Notes under the pieces: generated by a model | What the model was told of the DNA's origin: nothing | Databases searched by the model: none | What the model saw: only the letters and a program-made list of their open reading frames with translations | Virus record (IMG/VR): IMGVR_UViG_3300037586_005958 | Coordinates: 1-43,282 of that record | Origin: a virus | Strand: one strand, 5' to 3' | DNA length: 43,282 nt | Made by a program: the position numbers and the translations under genes | Shown here: piece after piece, positions 33,546-40,890 of the stretch | Numbering within the stretch: position 1 is the stretch's first letter | Layout: every line of letters begins with the position of its first letter

Positions 33546-34534
33546 TGCCCCTCCTTGACACTTTGGTAACATCCTAAATTTAGAAAGTTTTCGAAGGCGA
33601 AGACGCCGGCCAACCCTTCGCCGCGCGAAGACGGCGGCACGATCGACGCCTCTGCACATGCGGGGTCAAAAAACGCTTTTTCATAGGCATCCTCTAATAA
33701 TAATAAACTTCTTTCACTTAACTGTTCTGAATAACAACTCAACCTTGTGTCTCGATCGTCGGTTGTAGCGCCTAAATGTCCGTCGAGCCTATAATCATTT
33801 AAACAAACATTACAATGATAGTTATAATTTTCCATCAATTCATCTAAATGGCTTATCATTTCTTCCCGAGGCGCGAGGGGGGGAAAGGGGTAAGGAGGAG
33901 TTGAAAATTGCTCCACCAAATAATCTATAACTTTTGTTAGTGTAGAGCGCGAATCTAACATTAAATCTTCATATCTCAGCGCAAGTCCATTCTTCATATA
34001 CATGTGGTAGACTATTATATCTTGGTACAAAAACATTTCCGACAAGATATGGTCGCAAAAAACCGAGGAAGTATGTAGAAAATACTCGAAAGCCTTTAGT
34101 CGATCGCCAACTGAGGAAGTGGAAAGCTTATTGCACATTTGTATGATATCCTCGGTAGGGGACTCGCCAACATATGTGCTGAGAAGCGCGCTGGCCGGCC
34201 AGAGGGAGAAGTGGTTTATCACTTGACTTACAATCGCCTCTTTATAGTCTCTTCTTAGCCAGATGCTCTTTATAAGAGGATCGCCATCACGGTAATGGTG
34301 AAGGCGATAAGTGGTATTCATATAGCGGTGTGAAGAAAACAACAGTTGCGGCAATTCAGCTTTTGTGTCCCATTTGGCATTGATTTTATCGAGCGATGCT
34401 CTTTTGGTAATAAATTCAAAACAATAGCGAAACCAAGTACTTCCGCACCGCGGATAAGATAGCCCATATACTACATCCTGCCTCGGATGCTGGCCAGCTA
34501 TAAAACGGGGGTTCCAAACGAAGGTAGAGCTCAC
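33542..34534 (-). CDS. PAPS-dependent sulfotransferase
   Basis: 330 residues with a GTG start that shares one base with the cupin stop (TAGTG) and has AAAGGGG ahead. SYPRCGSTWFRYCFEF at 26-41 is the 5'-phosphosulfate loop; IWLRRDYKEAIVSQ at 91-104 is the 3'-phosphate loop with its conserved Arg and Ser; ALRYEDLM at 185-192 is the YEDL helix seen in these enzymes. Cytosolic form without a signal or membrane anchor. It would move sulfate from PAPS to a sugar or small molecule; no PAPS-making genes are in the window, so PAPS would come from the host. The stretch encoding about residues 292-316 is far more GC-rich than the rest and holds a hairpin. The GT10 enzyme next door suggests a sulfated glycan. 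Confidence 0.85.
   Translation of the reverse strand: MSSTFVWNPRFIAGQHPRQDVVYGLSYPRCGSTWFRYCFEFITKRASLDKINAKWDTKAELPQLLFSSHRYMNTTYRLHHYRDGDPLIKSIWLRRDYKEAIVSQVINHFSLWPASALLSTYVGESPTEDIIQMCNKLSTSSVGDRLKAFEYFLHTSSVFCDHILSEMFLYQDIIVYHMYMKNGLALRYEDLMLDSRSTLTKVIDYLVEQFSTPPYPFPPLAPREEMISHLDELMENYNYHCNVCLNDYRLDGHLGATTDDRDTRLSCYSEQLSERSLLLLEDAYEKAFFDPACAEASIVPPSSRGEGLAGVFAFENFLNLGCYQSVKEGQ
33616..33630 (-). other. GC-rich hairpin near the sulfotransferase 3' end
   Basis: CTTCGC and GCGAAG form a perfect 6-bp stem around a three-base loop, inside a GC-rich patch (about 33587-33660) that differs from the AT-rich surroundings. It lies about 70 bases before the GT10 start. It might slow ribosomes or protect the transcript; no U tract follows, so it is not a terminator. 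Confidence 0.3.
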
Positions 34535-34875
34535 TAATCCCCCTTTACAATTCTATAGCTATCTTCATCAAAATGCTGCGTCGAGAACTCAAACAACTCT
34601 GAGTCTTCGAGTGCAATCATTTGATGGCGTAAACCAATATAAACATGAAAGTTGTCGCCGGCGTTTAAAACTAACTCGCTCGCTTCCTCAACATCATCCT
34701 CGTCGGAATATTTAACAATCATCTTCCCCGACTGAAGATAAAACACCTCATCCTTTACCTTGTGGTAATGCCACGAGCATCGTTTGTTCTTATTGAAGTA
34801 TAAGAGTTTTCCACAATATTGCTCCTTGTTCACAATCCATCGTTCCCAGCCCCATCCTTTATCTACGTGTTTCAT
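34534..34875 (-). CDS. Cupin, mannose-6-phosphate isomerase-like fold
   Basis: 113 residues, a single cupin barrel. GWGWERWIVNKEQYCGKLLYF at the start is the type seen in the C-terminal cupin of mannose-1-phosphate guanylyltransferase/isomerase proteins. Metal ligands are visible: CSWHYHKVKDEVFYL at 33-47 gives H36, H38 and E43, and GLRHQM at 81-86 gives H84. Activity might be sugar-phosphate isomerisation or binding; the family also contains non-enzymatic sensors. The start overlaps the methyltransferase stop by ATGA with GGAG seven bases ahead, and the stop is joined to the sulfotransferase by TAGTG. If it made fructose-6-P into mannose-6-P it would feed the GDP-mannose route, but no guanylyltransferase is in view. 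Confidence 0.8.
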   Translation of the reverse strand: MKHVDKGWGWERWIVNKEQYCGKLLYFNKNKRCSWHYHKVKDEVFYLQSGKMIVKYSDEDDVEEASELVLNAGDNFHVYIGLRHQMIALEDSELFEFSTQHFDEDSYRIVKGD

Positions 34876-35561
34876 TTCTTCACTCCATAAGACAACAGCA
34901 TGACTTCCTTTGAAAAGCGAATCAGCTTTCTATCACGAGTATTTCTTTGCTCACGGTCTTTCCACTTAAGAAAATCAGGGAGGAGTGCGATGAGCTTTGG
35001 CACAAATGAGAGCTGCGGATATTTCCATATAAACGGAAGTTGATAAAAGTATTCACAATCTGCATCTTCAAATCCGTGAATGCGTAGTGCGTCTCTCAAC
35101 CCCTTTCGGGTAAATGGCTTAACGTGTGTATAGTCGTCCCAAAAGATTTTCTGCTGACTTTTCCAATCGGGAGTTAGGCCCACAAAAACACCTCCCGGTT
35201 TAAGAACGCGTAAAGTCTCACTCAAAAAATTATCTGTGTTTCTCACGTGTTCCAATACCGATTTGGTGTATACAAAATCAAAATAGTTTTCCGGGTAGGG
35301 AATCGGCTCTGTCTCAATATCGCACTCTTTAAAAACAAACCCTTCGATCTCTTCGTTACGGATATCAATACCGTGAAGCGCCATTGGATTAGCCTTATCA
35401 AACATTTTAAGAGCCTTCCCGGTGCAACATCCTATATCTAATATCGTTGGCACATGTGCATGTGGAGCATTGAAAAACCGCTCGTAAATATAATTGCTCA
35501 ACTTTTGAGGATAGCTGTTGTCCCCATCCGCAGGATAAATAATCTCTGTATAAGATGTCAT
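34872..35561 (-). CDS. Class I SAM-dependent methyltransferase
   Basis: 229 residues with the Rossmann methyltransferase fold. TILDIGCCTGKALKMF at 39-54 is motif I, with D42 and the glycine loop; GIDIRNEE near 66 is the acidic end of strand 2; FDFVYTKSVLEHVRNTD around 110-126 is the motif IV region common in methyltransferase type 11/25 proteins; LKPGGVFVGLTPDW is motif VI. The target may be a sugar hydroxyl, as several deoxysugars are O-methylated, but small-molecule targets are possible. It lies in the middle of the glycan cluster with ATGA overlaps on both sides, so it is made with the sugar enzymes. No substrate can be assigned from sequence. Confidence 0.83.
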   Translation of the reverse strand: MTSYTEIIYPADGDNSYPQKLSNYIYERFFNAPHAHVPTILDIGCCTGKALKMFDKANPMALHGIDIRNEEIEGFVFKECDIETEPIPYPENYFDFVYTKSVLEHVRNTDNFLSETLRVLKPGGVFVGLTPDWKSQQKIFWDDYTHVKPFTRKGLRDALRIHGFEDADCEYFYQLPFIWKYPQLSFVPKLIALLPDFLKWKDREQRNTRDRKLIRFSKEVMLLSYGVKK

Positions 35562-36313
35562 ATTCCTTTACTACTCCAGCCGCCGTCCACATAAATATCC
35601 TGCCCCGTAATATAAGAAGATGCATCTGAGGCTAAAAAGATGGCGGTTCCCACTAAATCTTCGGGGTGTCCCCAGCGGCCCAGAAGGGTTCGGTTTTTTC
35701 TGTCGGCATGCTTCACTGAGTCGTTATAACTTTGATTTGTCATAGCGGTCTTTATATAACCAGGGGCCAGGTTGTTGGCCCTTATTCCATATTTTCCCAA
35801 ATCATAGGCGGCAGCCTTAGTTAGTTGTCTAAGCGCGCCTTTAAACGCTACGTAGGCTGGGTTATCTGGGAAAGCTAGCTCACTGTTCAAACTGGTTATA
35901 TTGATGATGGAGCCTCCCTGGCGTTTCATGTGTTCTCCTGCCAACTGGATTAACTCAAATGGAGCCTTCAGATTGACCCTATAAGTTTTCTCCCATGCAT
36001 CTGCCGGATAAGAAAGAAAGTCGGCACCAATGCTTACGCCGGCATTATTGACTATGATATCAATTTTATGAAACTTATTTAAGACATATTCTACGAACTC
36101 TCTTAAAGAATCGGAGTCGGTAATGTCACACGAGTAAGCTTCACAATCTAATTCGCATGCGGTATCAGCCAGCTCTTCGATTATGTCCACCAATATCACA
36201 TCAGCACCAGCTTCACTAAGACCCTGCGCAATAGCTTTGCCGTTCCCCCGAGCACCTCCAGTGACAATCGCCACCTTTCCTTCGAGCGAAAATAGGCGCT
36301 CTAAAATCTTCAT
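35558..36313 (-). CDS. Classical short-chain dehydrogenase/reductase
   Basis: 251 residues, the usual length. AIVTGGARGNGKAIA at about 15-29 is the TGxxxGxG cofactor loop; IIVNNAGVSIGADF near 83-96 is the NNAG motif; INITSLNSELAFPDNPAYVAFKGAL around 140-164 supplies catalytic Ser, Tyr and Lys (YVAFK); and the end (SYITGQDIYVDGGWSS) is the classical SDR C-terminus. It resembles FabG or gluconate 5-dehydrogenase-like proteins. Such enzymes reduce keto groups of many compounds; in nonulosonate loci related SDRs act on sugar intermediates. It overlaps the methyltransferase and the second SDR by ATGA. The two SDRs together with the VOC protein may form a short route to an unusual acid or sugar. 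Confidence 0.84.
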   Translation of the reverse strand: MKILERLFSLEGKVAIVTGGARGNGKAIAQGLSEAGADVILVDIIEELADTACELDCEAYSCDITDSDSLREFVEYVLNKFHKIDIIVNNAGVSIGADFLSYPADAWEKTYRVNLKAPFELIQLAGEHMKRQGGSIINITSLNSELAFPDNPAYVAFKGALRQLTKAAAYDLGKYGIRANNLAPGYIKTAMTNQSYNDSVKHADRKNRTLLGRWGHPEDLVGTAIFLASDASSYITGQDIYVDGGWSSKGI

Positions 36314-37011
36314 CGTATCACCACCCGATTCAGACGAATCTCTTCCGAGATCATTTCGTTATCATAGGCCATAATGAATGAGATATACTCCGCCACCTCT
36401 TGGGGATTGAGAAAAGTCGAGTAATCCTGTCGAGTGTCAGTGGCTCCCATAGGCGTCTGTATCGACCCAGGAGAGACGCTATAGGCGCGGACACCCCTTT
36501 CCCTATACTCCTGGTACAAAGAGCGGCTGAGGCCAAGCAGGGCGTGCTTAGAGGCACAATAGACGCCTGTTTCGCCGCTGCCGGCGTACGCTGAGGACGA
36601 TCCGATGTTGATAATCCGACCCCAGCCCCTTTCACACATGTGACGTCCGAGTTCACGCGATAATATAAAAGGGCTACGTACGTTTACAGCAAAACATTTA
36701 TCAAAATCTTCATTACTCGACTCAGCAATCGTTTTTATAGGGAACATCCCAGCATTATTCACCAAGATATCGATGCGATCGGCCGCTTGAGACAATAAAT
36801 ATCCTATTTCTATGTCGATTGTCATGTCAACTGACATGGATTCTATGGGGACATCGTGTTCTTTTTTGATGTCTTTGTGCAATGTATAGAGTTTTTCGAG
36901 ATCTCTCCCCACCAAAAACAAATGACAACCCTTTTTAGCCAGTTCAAAAGCTATAGCGCGCCCCAGACCACCGCTGGCACCTGTTATTAGTGCTGTTTTC
37001 CCCGCCAGCAT
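36310..37011 (-). CDS. Second classical short-chain dehydrogenase/reductase
   Basis: 233 residues. ALITGASGGLGRAIAFELAKKG at 7-28 is the cofactor loop; DILVNNAGMFPI near 85-96 is the NNAG motif; IINIGSSSAYAGSGETGVYCASKHALLGL carries the Ser, Tyr and Lys residues (YCASK). The C-terminus is shorter than in its neighbour and ends in VVIR without the GG motif. The closest known types are oxoacyl-ACP reductase-like enzymes, but it could equally act on a sugar acid. It is three bases downstream of the VOC gene and overlaps the other SDR by ATGA. Similarity to the neighbouring SDR is moderate, so an old duplication is possible. Confidence 0.83.
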   Translation of the reverse strand: MLAGKTALITGASGGLGRAIAFELAKKGCHLFLVGRDLEKLYTLHKDIKKEHDVPIESMSVDMTIDIEIGYLLSQAADRIDILVNNAGMFPIKTIAESSNEDFDKCFAVNVRSPFILSRELGRHMCERGWGRIINIGSSSAYAGSGETGVYCASKHALLGLSRSLYQEYRERGVRAYSVSPGSIQTPMGATDTRQDYSTFLNPQEVAEYISFIMAYDNEMISEEIRLNRVVIR

Positions 37012-37014
37012 CCT

Positions 37015-37437
37015 CTATAACTCTTCAACTAGCTCAATCAGTACGTTGTCGGGCCCCGGCAAAAAGGTCAATTTGACCTTCCCGTCGGGTGAAATCTGTG
37101 GCTCACAGTGCGATTGATAGCCTTTTGTGGCCAAATTTGCTAAAGTTTCGTCTAAGTCGTCTACAGTTACAGCAAAATGAGAGCAACCAATATCAGCAAT
37201 ATCTCTCTTATACATAAACCGAGGATGGGAGTGATAATATAATAACTCGATCATTTGTCCTTGACTATCGCGCATCTTTATCGTATGGACTTTCACATCC
37301 TTCAGCGCAGAAAAGTTATCAATATGTTCGCCGGACTCGTCCATTTGCCGAACTACTTCAAAACCTAAGAAATCGCGATAAAACTCCACAGACTCTTCCA
37401 TATTGCCAACAGTAATACCAAAATGTCGTAATCTCAT
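37015..37437 (-). CDS. VOC (glyoxalase/bleomycin resistance/dioxygenase) family protein
   Basis: 140 residues with the paired beta-alpha-beta-beta-beta units of the VOC fold. RLRHFGITVGNMEESVEFYRDF at 2-23 is the first unit, with the metal-binding His near residue 5; IGCSHFAVTVDDLDETLANL near 83-102 is the second, with another His; MIELLYYHSH and LIELVEEL supply acidic ligands. The pattern resembles methylmalonyl-CoA epimerase and lactoylglutathione lyase-like members. It could epimerise or isomerise a keto-acid or keto-sugar, or act as a binding protein. It overlaps the NeuB gene by ATGA, suggesting it is made with the nonulosonate enzymes. Specificity unknown. Confidence 0.82.
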   Translation of the reverse strand: MRLRHFGITVGNMEESVEFYRDFLGFEVVRQMDESGEHIDNFSALKDVKVHTIKMRDSQGQMIELLYYHSHPRFMYKRDIADIGCSHFAVTVDDLDETLANLATKGYQSHCEPQISPDGKVKLTFLPGPDNVLIELVEEL

Positions 37438-38273
37438 AACGTATTCACCCTTCGCAACTTGGCCGCAATCTCTTTTTCTTTTTCGGTCACTATTTTTTCA
37501 TCGGTTCCCAAGGACGCTTCGACAGCCCGAATATATTTCACTAAACGGCGGAGGCCTCCCAGCTCCAATGATGCTGATTGGTCTGACCCGTACATCGATC
37601 GATCCAAAGTAATGTGTCGCTCTAGAGATGTGGCACCCAAAGAGACCGCCGCACAACTAACCACAAGGCCGGTTTCGTGGCCGCTATACCCTACTCGGGT
37701 ATTGAAGCGCTCACGAAGTGCGGGAATAGTCTTGAGATTGGCATCGGCCGGGTCCATGGGGTAGCTACTATTGCAGTGCATGATCTCATAACCGCAGCCG
37801 GCTTCGTCAAATATTGCCACTGCCTTCTCTATCTGTTCAATAGTGCTCATTCCTGTAGAGATAAAAGTATATCGACCCTCTTCTGCTATCGTCTCCAATA
37901 GTTCCCGATTTGTCAGCATTGCTGATGCTATCTTGTTGTATTTCAGATTGTATTCTCTCAAAAACAACTGGCTAGGAACATCCCACGCGGAAGCTGTCCA
38001 CTCTATACCTTTAACTTTGCAGTATCGATCTATTTCATCATATTCTGCTTTTCCGAACTCCAAGCCGTGTTTTTGCTCACGATTGGTCGTCCCCCATGGA
38101 CTCTCTCGGGGTCGATCAAGATCCCTCTTGGTATATACGAGGTCTATGGTTCTCTTTTGAAACTTAACCATATCGGCGCCGGCAATGACGGCCCCCTCAA
38201 TCAGTTTCTTGGCAATATTGATATCTCCATTATGATTAATGCCAATCTCTCCTATAATAAACGTTTTAGTCAT
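37434..38273 (-). CDS. neuB: NeuB-type nonulosonate synthase lacking the SAF domain
   Basis: 279 residues against about 340-350 for full NeuB. FIIGEIGINHNGDINIAKKLI near the start, GADMVKFQKR at 33-42, YNKIASAMLTNRELL, FISTGMSTIEQIEKAV, IMHCNSSYPMD and VGYSGHETGL match the TIM-barrel core of N-acetylneuraminate, legionaminate and pseudaminate synthases. LERHITLDRSMYGSDQSASLE is also typical. The C-terminal antifreeze-like SAF domain, which usually closes the partner's active site, is missing, and no remnant is downstream because the VOC gene begins there. The reaction is aldol-type condensation of a hexose with phosphoenolpyruvate. The start has a strong AGGAGG and lies inside the end of neuA. 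A related aldose with no acetamido groups is another possible substrate. Confidence 0.86.
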   Translation of the reverse strand: MTKTFIIGEIGINHNGDINIAKKLIEGAVIAGADMVKFQKRTIDLVYTKRDLDRPRESPWGTTNREQKHGLEFGKAEYDEIDRYCKVKGIEWTASAWDVPSQLFLREYNLKYNKIASAMLTNRELLETIAEEGRYTFISTGMSTIEQIEKAVAIFDEAGCGYEIMHCNSSYPMDPADANLKTIPALRERFNTRVGYSGHETGLVVSCAAVSLGATSLERHITLDRSMYGSDQSASLELGGLRRLVKYIRAVEASLGTDEKIVTEKEKEIAAKLRRVNTL

Positions 38274-38991
38274 GTAGTCCTCCTAGATGTTTAACTAATA
38301 TATTTTCTTGCGTAGCTAGCTGATATTCAGCGTATTTAAAGTCTTCTATCGAATCTATGTCTATAACCGAAGGTCCCACATGTGCACCAATTTCAGTACC
38401 AAAGGTGGTTCCCTTTTCAACCGTCTCTTTTTTAACAATATCTAAGTGCCCATTCGCCTCGTAGGCCATGGGAAACGTTTGTCGCGGCAAATTGGAATAT
38501 TCCTTTATTCCATTGAAGTCCTTAAAGAAGCCGCGGCAGCGGCCTTCAATAACCTGAAATAGTTTATAGGGAGACTCGTTAAGCTGATTCACAGATCGGA
38601 ACCCGCTAATCTCTTCCTTCTCGGCAAAGTATAGCTCTACTATCTCATCCATAATATAAGGGTTTCGTAGAGGAGTTGTTGGTCTCACCAACGCTACCTC
38701 CTCTGCGTCGATATTCTTAAAAAAGTGTTTTAAAAAATCCACATCTGTCGAAGTATCTTTAGAATGCTCCACAGGCCTCATAAAGGGAATTTCTGCTCCA
38801 TATTGTCGAGCGATCGCTGCTATTTCCTCGTCTTCAGTAGAGACTATTATTCTATCAATATTTTCACTCATTTTACATGCTGCTATCGAATAAGCAAGCA
38901 AAGGATGTCCCCCTAGAAGTTTAATGTTCTTTCGAGGTATACCCTTACTCCCTCCTCGTGCTGGTATTATAGCATGAATCTTAGGTGACAT
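38266..38991 (-). CDS. neuA: CMP-nonulosonate (acylneuraminate) cytidylyltransferase
   Basis: 241 residues from the ATG at 38991, chosen for the AAGGA ahead of it and because IHAIIPARGGSKGIPRKN follows at once (P10-A-R-G-G-S15 ... N22); a start nine codons upstream is the alternative. This is the CTP-binding loop of the NeuA/KdsB superfamily. IDRIIVSTEDEEIAAIARQYGAEIPFMRP and VRPTTPLRNPYIMDE complete the NeuA core, and YEANGHLDIV and VIDIDSIEDFKYAEY its end. The enzyme attaches CMP to a nonulosonic acid to make the donor for a transferase. It lies between neuB (8-base overlap) and the DUF115-like gene, a layout common in surface and flagellar glycosylation loci. Confidence 0.87.
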   Translation of the reverse strand: MSPKIHAIIPARGGSKGIPRKNIKLLGGHPLLAYSIAACKMSENIDRIIVSTEDEEIAAIARQYGAEIPFMRPVEHSKDTSTDVDFLKHFFKNIDAEEVALVRPTTPLRNPYIMDEIVELYFAEKEEISGFRSVNQLNESPYKLFQVIEGRCRGFFKDFNGIKEYSNLPRQTFPMAYEANGHLDIVKKETVEKGTTFGTEIGAHVGPSVIDIDSIEDFKYAEYQLATQENILVKHLGGLHD

Positions 38992-39937
38992 GCAAGGATC
39001 CTTTTTCAAAAGATTCATACCATGCGTCTTTGTTCAGGTTAATGATCTTAATCCCGCGATTCTGGGCACTCTCATTAATGATTTTTAAATCTGTTTCAAT
39101 ATGTTTACGGAACAACTTAAAGTGGCCATAAGTTCCCGGAGGAAAATGCTGCCTGGCATCAACTATATTGGTTGCGTAAGGTCCTGTCCTGCTATAATCC
39201 AAATCCATACCTGCTACATAAATGGGATTACAGCCCATCAAAATTGCTGCCGTTATCGCAAAATATGCAACCGTATGGCCCGTACTAAAATGCTGGGGGT
39301 GTCCTGACAGTTCTTGGAGAGTTTCTTGAATGGTGACGCGGTCCGGAAGGGCCCGGTGGCAACACTTGTTCTGTCGCGACCACGACTGTGGAGGATAGTC
39401 TAAATAGACGGGATCACATTTCACCTGTTCATATACTTTTTTATTTGCCGGAAGCCACATGGTTGGATTTGCCCCATAATAAGAAAAATTAAAGTTTTTG
39501 TGCTCCTCAAAGTATTTACGAAAGTTCGACATGATTTCCACGCAGGTATGGCCTTTAAAATGCTTACTGTCGTAAGGAAGATAATCAGGCTTTAAGAGAG
39601 TATCAATCAGCTTTAAATCAGTTAAATCGGCCGAATCATTGAAAAATATGGGAATATTATATTTATTATATGCGTCTGTAGGATATTGACGGCGCTGCCA
39701 CCACGCCGTATTTTGGAGCCCATTTAGAAGGGTGAACTCGGTGCTTGACAGAACCCAATAATCAGGCTTTGTGTCATAATAATCAAACCAGTTGTTCAAA
39801 CATAGGCGCAATAGTTTTCCTTTTAGGTGATTTGTAATAATCTCTTTTTTTACCAAATCCAATGATGGGCCGTGACCTGTAACCACGCAGGCCTCTCCTT
39901 TGTGTCTATCGATTATATCTTCGTATGTTAGTCTCAT
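38981..39937 (-). CDS. DUF115/Maf-like protein, candidate nonulosonate transferase
   Basis: 318 residues from the ATG at 39937 (MRLTYED); a TTG three codons upstream is the alternative and neither has a strong Shine-Dalgarno. ACVVTGHGPSLD at 16-27 is the GxGPSLD nucleotide-sugar loop, and at about 216-249 STGHTVAYFAITAAILMGCNPIYVAGMDLDYS is the pattern of DUF115/Maf and some sialyltransferase-like proteins (A-LMGC-PIY--GMD-DY). Maf proteins attach pseudaminic or legionaminic acid to flagellin. The gene is followed within the same unit by neuA and neuB, so transfer of the CMP-activated sugar is the natural inference. A pyrophosphokinase (MptE-like) is the other known activity of the fold, but fits the context less well. 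Confidence 0.78.
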   Translation of the reverse strand: MRLTYEDIIDRHKGEACVVTGHGPSLDLVKKEIITNHLKGKLLRLCLNNWFDYYDTKPDYWVLSSTEFTLLNGLQNTAWWQRRQYPTDAYNKYNIPIFFNDSADLTDLKLIDTLLKPDYLPYDSKHFKGHTCVEIMSNFRKYFEEHKNFNFSYYGANPTMWLPANKKVYEQVKCDPVYLDYPPQSWSRQNKCCHRALPDRVTIQETLQELSGHPQHFSTGHTVAYFAITAAILMGCNPIYVAGMDLDYSRTGPYATNIVDARQHFPPGTYGHFKLFRKHIETDLKIINESAQNRGIKIINLNKDAWYESFEKGSLHVT

Positions 39938-39939
39938 GG

Positions 39940-40890
39940 TTACCAAATAAAATTGTTCTTATAGTAATGAACTATCTTTCCCAACTCTTCGTCAAATGTC
40001 TTCTCGGGGGCCCACCCTAAATCCCGAAGTTTATTATCGTCTAAAGCATAGCGCACATCTTGTCCCTGCCGTAAATAAGAATAATCTATGTGCTTCCCGC
40101 AGCCTTCGAGAGAACCATAATATTCTTTAATAACCTTTTTTATAGTGTCAATATTCCTTTGTTCAAAGCCTCCGGCCACATTGTATATTTCGTTAACGTG
40201 GCCAGACTCTATAATTGCGATGACAGCCCGGGCGGTATCGTCCGCATGAAGCCAGTTCCTCACAGGTTCGCCGGCGTTATGTAGGCGAACCTTTTTCCCT
40301 CTATTAAAATTTTTTACAGCCAACGGTATGAGCTTTTCAGGATACTGTCCTATTCCATAATTGTTAGTAGGTCGTAGAATGACATATTGCAAATCATAGG
40401 TTCGAGCCCATGCCAACACCAGCATGTCAGCCGCGGCTTTTGCCGCGGAATAAGGATTGCTGGGGCTCAGAATGTCTGACTCAGTATGAAGTCCGTTATT
40501 AATGTCTCCATAAACCTCATCTGTACTAAAGTGAAAAAAGACCGGTCGAGCATTAACGTTGGTTGGTTTAAGCCGAATAAGGTCTAGTAAGTTTTTAGTT
40601 CCCAAAATATTACTTCGTACAAACTCATCGCTTTTAATGATGCTATTTCCCACATGAGATTCAGCCGCTAGATTAATAACGTAATCACAATCATACAAAT
40701 GGGTCAGATTGCATATATCTTCTCTCATGAATGTAAAGTTGGAATATACCCCAAACTCTTCTAAGAGATCCAAATTGGCCGCATAAGTGCACTTATCTAT
40801 GCCATATACGTGCCAGCCTAGCTGCAAGCAGCGGCGTGTAACATACGAACCGATAAACCCTAAACATCCCGTTATGTATACTATTTTCAT
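39940..40890 (-). CDS. NDP-glucose 4,6-dehydratase, RmlB-like
   Basis: 316 residues. The cofactor loop GCLGFIG is at 8-14; STDEVYG at 122-128 supplies T123, D124 and E125; NPYSAAKAAAD at 145-155 gives Y147 and K151; RPTNNYGIGQYPEKLIP is the RmlB substrate region; VRNWLHADDTARAV completes the set. T, D, E, Y and K are all present, so an active dehydratase giving NDP-4-keto-6-deoxyglucose is expected. RmlB uses dTDP-glucose and CDP-glucose dehydratase (RfbG) is related; the motifs favour the RmlB side. The RfbH-like gene overlapping it (ATGA) usually takes a CDP-linked product, so the nucleotide is uncertain. AAAGGT lies ahead of the ATG. Confidence 0.87.
   Translation of the reverse strand: MKIVYITGCLGFIGSYVTRRCLQLGWHVYGIDKCTYAANLDLLEEFGVYSNFTFMREDICNLTHLYDCDYVINLAAESHVGNSIIKSDEFVRSNILGTKNLLDLIRLKPTNVNARPVFFHFSTDEVYGDINNGLHTESDILSPSNPYSAAKAAADMLVLAWARTYDLQYVILRPTNNYGIGQYPEKLIPLAVKNFNRGKKVRLHNAGEPVRNWLHADDTARAVIAIIESGHVNEIYNVAGGFEQRNIDTIKKVIKEYYGSLEGCGKHIDYSYLRQGQDVRYALDDNKLRDLGWAPEKTFDEELGKIVHYYKNNFIW

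Noticed and set aside
33546-33659. Arg-rich 38-codon N-terminal extension of the GT10 gene
   Set aside because: It lies inside the sulfotransferase gene in another frame; the ATG at 33545 has AAGGAGG and an ATGA overlap.
31788-40890. A dTDP-rhamnose (rmlABCD) pathway
   Set aside because: Only an RmlB-like and a divergent RmlC-like protein are present; there is no RmlA, and no SDR fits RmlD clearly.
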